NCBI GenBank assembly: GCA_947471105.1
Contig: CANIYB010000054.1
Span: 1-11,017, forward strand
Length of the DNA stretch: 11,017 nucleotides
Direction of reading: 5' to 3'
Origin: Cytophagaceae bacterium
Lineage (GTDB): Bacteria; Bacteroidota; Bacteroidia; Cytophagales; Spirosomataceae
The position numbers and the translations under genes are program-made. Below are positions 6,885-11,017 of this stretch, piece by piece. Under the pieces are notes generated by a model. That model was not told the origin of the DNA, did no database searches, and was given only the letters and a program-made list of their open reading frames with translations. The number at the start of each line of letters is the position of its first letter. The first letter of the stretch is position 1.

Positions 6885-7901
6885 ATGATGAGAACAATTT
6901 TAACTTTTATTCCGGCTTTACTTTTTAAGGCGATAAGTTCTGTAAGGAATTTATTGTTTGATCGCCAAGTGCTTAGCTCTCATAAATTTTCTTCCCCCTT
7001 TATCTTAGTGATTGGTAACTTGTCCGTCGGCGGAACAGGCAAAAGCCCTTTAGTTACCTACATAGTCCAACATTGGCCTTGGAAATCTGAAGTGGGTGTG
7101 TTGAGTAGAGGTTATGGCCGTAAAACCAAAGGTTTTCATTGGGTACAGGATGTGTCAACAGCCCCGCAAGTTGGGGATGAACCATTAGCCTATAAAAAAT
7201 TATTTCCTCATGTGCCAGTAGCTGTCTGTGAAAAAAGGCCACAAGGCGTTCAAAAAATGGTGGAAGATTTTCCTTTTCTAGACACGGTCATTTTAGATGA
7301 TGCTTTTCAACATCGCCGGATTACCGGACATTTAAATATCGTTTGTACCACTTTTAATAAACCCTTTTTTGAGGACCAAATGATGCCTTTAGGGCGATTG
7401 AGAGAATCTATTTCAGGTATCCAGCGAGCAGACGCCTTGTTTGTCAACCGTTGTCCTCACGACTTTAATGCATCTGAATTCACTCGGAAAGCGAGAAAAT
7501 ATGTTCCAGATTCAATGCCTATTTTTTATACGCAAGTACAATATGGTGAGATCCTTGGTCCACTTCCTAAAAAAAACAAATGGCATTTAATAGCCGGCAT
7601 TGCTGATCCATTACCCTTTTCTGAATATGTATCGAGTCAATTTCAAGTTATATCGGAGCGTATTTTTCCAGATCATCATACTTTTACGGAGGTTGAATTA
7701 AACGAGTTGAACGTCATGGCGAAGCAATTGCCACCTGATGAAGGAATTATCACCACATATAAAGATTACATGCGCTTACTGGATTCTTTTTCTACTTGTC
7801 CAGACCTAAAATATAATTTGCATTATTTGCCCATCGAAATGTCATTTGTGAATCAAGAGAAAGAGTTTTGGGCTTGGTTGGGCAATAAAATGAAAAGGTA
7901 A
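6885..7901 (+). CDS. lpxK: Tetraacyldisaccharide 4'-kinase (lipid A synthesis)
   Basis: LpxK phosphorylates the 4' position of the lipid A disaccharide at the inner membrane, a late step of the Raetz pathway. The 338-residue length is normal. An N-terminal hydrophobic helix (about 3-24, ILTFIPALLFKAISS) is the membrane anchor. The P-loop region is VIGNLSVGGTGKSP at 42-55 with K53 and S54. RGYGRK follows at 75-80, LDDAFQHRR at 137-145 (E. coli has DDGFQ; the Ala form is, from memory, common in Bacteroidota), and PLGRLRES at 168-175. The C-terminal half holds HLIAGIADP and the conserved FPDHHTFT, both expected. Two adjacent ATG codons (6885 and 6888) are possible starts, differing by one residue. 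It is divergent from menC and is followed 28 bp later by an outer-membrane porin gene on the same strand. Confidence 0.93.
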   Translation: MMRTILTFIPALLFKAISSVRNLLFDRQVLSSHKFSSPFILVIGNLSVGGTGKSPLVTYIVQHWPWKSEVGVLSRGYGRKTKGFHWVQDVSTAPQVGDEPLAYKKLFPHVPVAVCEKRPQGVQKMVEDFPFLDTVILDDAFQHRRITGHLNIVCTTFNKPFFEDQMMPLGRLRESISGIQRADALFVNRCPHDFNASEFTRKARKYVPDSMPIFYTQVQYGEILGPLPKKNKWHLIAGIADPLPFSEYVSSQFQVISERIFPDHHTFTEVELNELNVMAKQLPPDEGIITTYKDYMRLLDSFSTCPDLKYNLHYLPIEMSFVNQEKEFWAWLGNKMKR

Positions 7902-7917
7902 TTCCCATAAAAATATT

Positions 7918-7925
7918 TACCTTTG
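7918..7925 (+). promoter_or_regulatory. Candidate -7 box (TACCTTTG) at the porin gene start
   Basis: TACCTTTG matches TAnnTTTG exactly and ends four bases before the GTG start at 7930. No TTG lies at the usual distance upstream. If active, transcription would begin at or within a few bases of the GTG, giving a leaderless or very short-leader mRNA. If not, the porin gene depends on read-through from lpxK, 28 bp upstream. Confidence 0.4.
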
Positions 7926-7929
7926 ATCC

Positions 7930-9921
7930 GTGAAAATAAGGAGTATACTTATATTTTTTATGTTGCTTTTGCCCATGGCTTTTGCTTTAGGGCAAACTCC
8001 CATGAGTCCACAATCAGCTGGTCAAGGCTCAATGGATCCTACGCAACCCAATAGTAACGGCGGATTTCCTGACCCTAAACTTTCAAAAACTCCTGCTCAA
8101 GCATCTAAAAGTGGCCGTGCCGCTTTGGACGATTCGACTAAACAGATTTATGGCCCTAATTCCACGCATTTCTTTTTAGAAAGCGACATACTGAATGCTA
8201 AACTAGTTAATCGAAATATTGATACTTCTTTACATTTATTCCAACGGTACCTATTTCAAGAAAAAGCCTATTTTTTAACAGCAAATCTTGGAAATGAGGG
8301 TACAGCCGTGCGAAACATCTTTGTTAAATCTCCTAATGCTTTAGGAACTCATTTGGGTTATAATGCCTATATGCCCTATGCTTTTGAGACCGATGAGGTT
8401 AAATATTATAATACAAAATCACCTTTTTCTGACATTGATTATAGCTTGGGAGGAGGTGGTCAAACTCGATTGAATTTCTCATTTGCAAGAAACATCGACT
8501 CGCTTTGGAACATGGGCTTAGAATTACAACGAGTGGTTGCCGATAAAGTGTTAACTGATGCCGCGTTCAAAAAAGGCGATCAAATATTATTAGGCCAATG
8601 GGGTGTTTTATTGCATTCTAATTTTCGCTCTCGTAATAATAAATACCGCATTTTAGGACATTTTAATTACTTCGACCAAGGAACAAATGATCAAGGGGGA
8701 GTAAAATTGACTGCAGGTCAGACGCCAACAGCAGCCTTGAATTACCTCGATAATACGGCGATTTTAACTAATTCTACGAGCCAGTCAAATGACCAGTTTT
8801 TAAAATTTCATGTATACCATGAATTTATAGGGTTTAAAGGCTTGCAATTTTTCCAACGATTCGATTTAGAAACGCGTAAGGTGAAGTATAGAGATATGGA
8901 TTTTGATATGTCCTTAGCTGATCGTTTTTATCCTAAAACCTACATTCAATACATTAAAGCGCCATCTGTGCCTGATTCCATGTACAATGAAAATCAATGG
9001 CGTTCCTATAGTCATCAAACTGGCATTAAAGGCGTATTTAGGAAATTCATTTACCGAGCTCATTTGAAGCAACGTTATTGGTCCGTATACAATCCCATGA
9101 ACGATGCGAAACTAGATCGTTTTGAAAATTATGTAGGTCTTTGGTTGCATCAGTCCTTCTCAGACAATACTGATTTTACAGCGGAAGGGGAATATCTTTT
9201 AGGATCAGATTATAAGTTGGCAGCTCAGTTTACTTCCCCCTGGTTTTATGCGAAGGTCCAACGAACTTCTTCGAGCCCTAGCATCGCGCAAAATTGGGTA
9301 CATAATATTTCATATCGTTGGAAAAATGATTTTGACAATATCCAATTTGATGTGTTGGAAGGAGGATTGGAATACAAATCAAAACAGTTTTATGTAAAAC
9401 CTTATGTCACCATTCAGCGCATTGGAAATTGGGTATATTTTGATTCATTGGCCAACGTAAAACAAACGAAAGAAGCGATTGGAGTATTTAGAACCAGTGT
9501 AGATCTAGGTGGAAATTTTGGGAAATTTGAGTGGGGAACACGGTTTCATGCCAACACAAGTTCCGGTCCTGATATTATCAGAATGCCTAGTTTTGTGGCG
9601 AATGCCAACTTAGCCCTGAATGTTCAATATAAGAAATTATTGTATTTACAGTTTGGTGTAGATCTACAACATCAATCCGCTTATTATGCAGATGCTTATA
9701 TGCCTGCATTCCAGCAATATCACCTTCAAGCCTATTTTAAACTTCCCGCATATGTGCAGGCTGATGCCTATGTGAATCTTCGAATTAATCGGGTTCGATT
9801 GTTTTTCAAAATGTCCAATGTCACGCAGGGATTACTAACGTCCAACTATTATACGGCCTATTTACATCCGGCGATGGGGCGCGTTTTTGGTTACGGAGTC
9901 AAATGGCTTTTGTTTGATTAA
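7930..9921 (+). CDS. Putative outer-membrane porin (Porin_10-like)
   Basis: This is a 663-residue predicted outer-membrane beta-barrel. It has a signal peptide (MKIRSILIFFMLLLPMAFAL, likely cut near GQ/TP at about 22), then a Pro/Ser/Gln/Gly-rich linker (about 23-60) with no cysteine, and then alternating aromatic strands to the C-terminus. The latter include LFQRYLFQEKAYFLTANLGN, a SLGGGGQTRLNFSFARNID segment and many Y/F-x-Y/F turns. This pattern resembles the Bacteroidota 'putative porin' family (PF14121), whose substrate is not established. The start is GTG, not ATG: it supplies the basic K-I-R needed for a signal peptide, while the first in-frame ATG (7960, residue 11) would lose that charge. 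It follows lpxK by 28 bp. It has no plug or TonB box, which separates it from the SusC protein. Confidence 0.82.
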   Translation: MKIRSILIFFMLLLPMAFALGQTPMSPQSAGQGSMDPTQPNSNGGFPDPKLSKTPAQASKSGRAALDDSTKQIYGPNSTHFFLESDILNAKLVNRNIDTSLHLFQRYLFQEKAYFLTANLGNEGTAVRNIFVKSPNALGTHLGYNAYMPYAFETDEVKYYNTKSPFSDIDYSLGGGGQTRLNFSFARNIDSLWNMGLELQRVVADKVLTDAAFKKGDQILLGQWGVLLHSNFRSRNNKYRILGHFNYFDQGTNDQGGVKLTAGQTPTAALNYLDNTAILTNSTSQSNDQFLKFHVYHEFIGFKGLQFFQRFDLETRKVKYRDMDFDMSLADRFYPKTYIQYIKAPSVPDSMYNENQWRSYSHQTGIKGVFRKFIYRAHLKQRYWSVYNPMNDAKLDRFENYVGLWLHQSFSDNTDFTAEGEYLLGSDYKLAAQFTSPWFYAKVQRTSSSPSIAQNWVHNISYRWKNDFDNIQFDVLEGGLEYKSKQFYVKPYVTIQRIGNWVYFDSLANVKQTKEAIGVFRTSVDLGGNFGKFEWGTRFHANTSSGPDIIRMPSFVANANLALNVQYKKLLYLQFGVDLQHQSAYYADAYMPAFQQYHLQAYFKLPAYVQADAYVNLRINRVRLFFKMSNVTQGLLTSNYYTAYLHPAMGRVFGYGVKWLLFD

Positions 9922-9927
9922 ATAATA

Positions 9928-9950
9928 CCTGTTCAGTATACAGAAACAGG
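9928..9950. promoter_or_regulatory. 23-bp dyad upstream of the GMC operon, possible operator
   Basis: CCTGTT (9928-9933) and AACAGG (9945-9950) are perfect inverted repeats, and the centre contains the palindrome GTATAC. The dyad ends 10 bp before the -7 box TAAGTTTG, so it would cover the -33 region of that promoter. The half-site ACCTGTT recurs at 9981-9987, just before the start codon of the next gene. It could be a repressor or activator site. As RNA it could be a weak hairpin after the porin gene, but no T-run follows. Confidence 0.4.
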
Positions 9951-9960
9951 GAATATTTAA

Positions 9961-9968
9961 TAAGTTTG
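9961..9968 (+). promoter_or_regulatory. Candidate -7 box (TAAGTTTG) for the GMC operon
   Basis: This is an exact match to TAnnTTTG, with the same eight bases as the box at 144-151. It would place the transcript start near 9975 and leave about 18 nt before the ATG at 9993. No TTG lies about 19 bp upstream, where the dyad sits instead, which fits an activator-dependent or regulated promoter. Confidence 0.45.
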
Positions 9969-9992
9969 TGCTTTACAAAAACCTGTTTTATT

Positions 9993-10508
9993 ATGTCTCA
10001 AATTACACGTCGAGAGTGGGTTAAAGGAATGGCTTTAGCCACCCTTGGAACCGTTGCATTTTATGATGCAAAATCTATTTCTCCTACTCATTTTAATTTT
10101 ACCCTTGCCGAAGATCAAACCTTAGAATTAATCATGGGAGCCATTATTCCAGAGTCTTCCATTCCAGGTGCCATCAGTTTAGGAGTTCCCGTATTTGTGA
10201 AAACGATGATGAAAGATTGTTATGAGGCAAAAGCCCAACAAAGTTTTAAGAATGTCATGGGCGAAATTCCAAAACTGTTTCTAAAAGAAAACAAAAAGGA
10301 AATATCCATAGCCACTGAGTCGGAAAAGGAACAATTTATTTTTCAGATGGAAAAAGGAAAACATGGAGCTGAAGCACAAAAAACATTAGCTACCTTAAAA
10401 GGCCTAACGATTCAGGGATATATGTCGACTGAATACATTATGGTCAATCATTTAAATTATCAAATGGCTCCCGGATTTTTCAACGGTTGCGCCCCAATAA
10501 AGAAATAA
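9993..10508 (+). CDS. Gluconate 2-dehydrogenase subunit 3-family protein with Tat signal
   Basis: This is a 171-residue small subunit that accompanies GMC-type flavoprotein dehydrogenases. The ATG at 9993 is chosen because it begins a twin-arginine signal at once: ITRREWVKGMALATLGTVAF, with R6-R7 and a hydrophobic stretch at 12-24. An upstream in-frame TTG at 9966 would add nine residues ahead of the signal and overlaps the -7 box. Family marks are IIPESSIPGA (51-60) followed by a helix with MMKDCY, and the C-terminal GYMSTEY (142-148) and PGFFNGC (160-166). The protein probably helps fold or export the GMC subunit, which begins three bases after its stop and has no signal peptide of its own. 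In related systems such small subunits carry the partner through the Tat pathway; that is known for the family and inferred here. Confidence 0.85.
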   Translation: MSQITRREWVKGMALATLGTVAFYDAKSISPTHFNFTLAEDQTLELIMGAIIPESSIPGAISLGVPVFVKTMMKDCYEAKAQQSFKNVMGEIPKLFLKENKKEISIATESEKEQFIFQMEKGKHGAEAQKTLATLKGLTIQGYMSTEYIMVNHLNYQMAPGFFNGCAPIKK

Positions 10509-10511
10509 GTC

Positions 10512-11017
10512 ATGTATATTTTAAATAACGCGGAAAAACGCACATACGGAGCTATCGTAATCGGGTCAGGTATAGCCGGTGGTTGGGCCGCAAAAGAATT
10601 TTGTGATAAAGGTGTTAAGACTTTGGTCCTAGAGAGAGGGAGAAAAGTGACACATAATGAGGATTACCCGACAACCTTAATGAGTCCTTGGGAATTCCCC
10701 CATAGAGGTCGGTTGACCCAAGAAGAAATCGACGCAAACCCTATTGCCAGTAAATGCTATATTTTTAAGGAAGATGCGAAACATTTTGTTGTCAAAGACA
10801 ATGAACATCCCTATGAGCAGGATAAACCTTTTGACTGGATACGCGGATATCAGGTAGGTGGTAAATCATTGCTTTGGGCTAGGCAAACACAACGCTGGTC
10901 GCAGTTCGATTTTGATGGTCCGGCTCGAGATGGATACGCCACGCCTTGGCCCATCAATTACAAGGATATTGATCCTTGGTATTCCTATGTAGAAAATTTT
11001 GCGGGTATTTCTGGTAA
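10512..11017 (+). CDS. GMC-family FAD oxidoreductase, N-terminal part (partial)
   Basis: The first 168 codons are visible; the gene runs off the right window edge, and family members are usually around 550-600 residues. The FAD-binding Rossmann motif is AIVIGSGIAGGWAAKEF, with G18-x-G20-x-x-G23, and the ribose-binding acid is E41 in LVLERG. The GMC signature region GYQVGGKSLLWARQTQRWSQFDF lies at about 113-135, followed by ATPWPINYKDIDPWYSYVE. There is no signal peptide. It is coupled to the upstream Tat-bearing subunit with a 3-bp gap. The pair resembles sugar or sugar-acid dehydrogenases such as gluconate 2-dehydrogenase and glucoside 3-dehydrogenase, but the substrate-binding half and the active-site His are outside the window, so the substrate cannot be stated. 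Confidence 0.9.
   Translation, partial: MYILNNAEKRTYGAIVIGSGIAGGWAAKEFCDKGVKTLVLERGRKVTHNEDYPTTLMSPWEFPHRGRLTQEEIDANPIASKCYIFKEDAKHFVVKDNEHPYEQDKPFDWIRGYQVGGKSLLWARQTQRWSQFDFDGPARDGYATPWPINYKDIDPWYSYVENFAGISG

Noticed and set aside
7054..7242. Minus-strand open frame within lpxK
   Set aside because: It is the shadow of the conserved LpxK nucleotide-binding region.
9928..9950. Intrinsic terminator for the porin gene
   Set aside because: The stem is only 6 bp with an 11-base loop and no T-run follows; an operator is more plausible.
9966..9992. TTG start extending the subunit 3 protein by nine residues
   Set aside because: It would place MCFTKTCFI before an otherwise ideal Tat signal and start inside the -7 box; the ATG at 9993 is better.
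1..11017. Mobile elements, CRISPR arrays, tRNA or rRNA genes, defence systems
   Set aside because: No transposase, spaced direct repeats, tRNA-like cloverleaf, rRNA stretch or nuclease/toxin gene was seen on either strand.

Overview
The window looks like a chromosomal segment of a low-GC member of the Bacteroidota, most likely a Cytophagales-type environmental bacterium. The grounds are a FecR / SusC / SusD set, a Porin_10-type outer-membrane protein, lipid A (lpxK) and menaquinone (menC) genes in forms typical of this phylum, no Shine-Dalgarno-like sites before the genes, and several matches to the Bacteroidota -7 promoter box TAnnTTTG. The genus assignment is inference only; no rRNA or marker gene was available.

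Region 1 (1-5310, + strand) is a surface nutrient-uptake and signalling locus. It holds the last 47 codons of a FecR-type anti-sigma factor, a 175-bp spacer with notable inverted repeats, a SusC-type TonB-dependent transporter with an N-terminal STN signalling domain, and a SusD-type lipoprotein. A strong hairpin plus T-run closes it. FecR, STN and SusCD together suggest that substrate binding outside the cell is signalled through the transporter to FecR and an ECF sigma factor, which should lie just left of the window. No glycoside hydrolase is present, so the substrate is unknown.

Region 2 (5323-6818, - strand) converges on that terminator. It holds menC (o-succinylbenzoate synthase, menaquinone synthesis), followed 17 bp later by a small acidic protein of unknown function.

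Region 3 (6885-9921, + strand) is divergent from menC. It holds lpxK (lipid A 4'-kinase), then a putative outer-membrane porin that starts at a GTG. Both relate to outer-membrane construction.

Region 4 (9928-11017, + strand) is the start of an oxidoreductase operon. It holds a small subunit with a twin-arginine signal (gluconate 2-dehydrogenase subunit 3 family) and, three bases later, the N-terminal third or so of a GMC flavoprotein cut by the window edge. A 23-bp dyad lies just upstream of a good -7 box and may be an operator.

Most of the window is ordinary. The parts worth a second look are the fecR-susC spacer, which can fold into a hairpin followed by a compact three-way junction, the unknown acidic protein behind menC, and the dyad and Tat arrangement of the GMC operon. 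No tRNA, rRNA, CRISPR array, insertion sequence or phage gene was seen, and no gene-free stretch exceeds about 175 bp.
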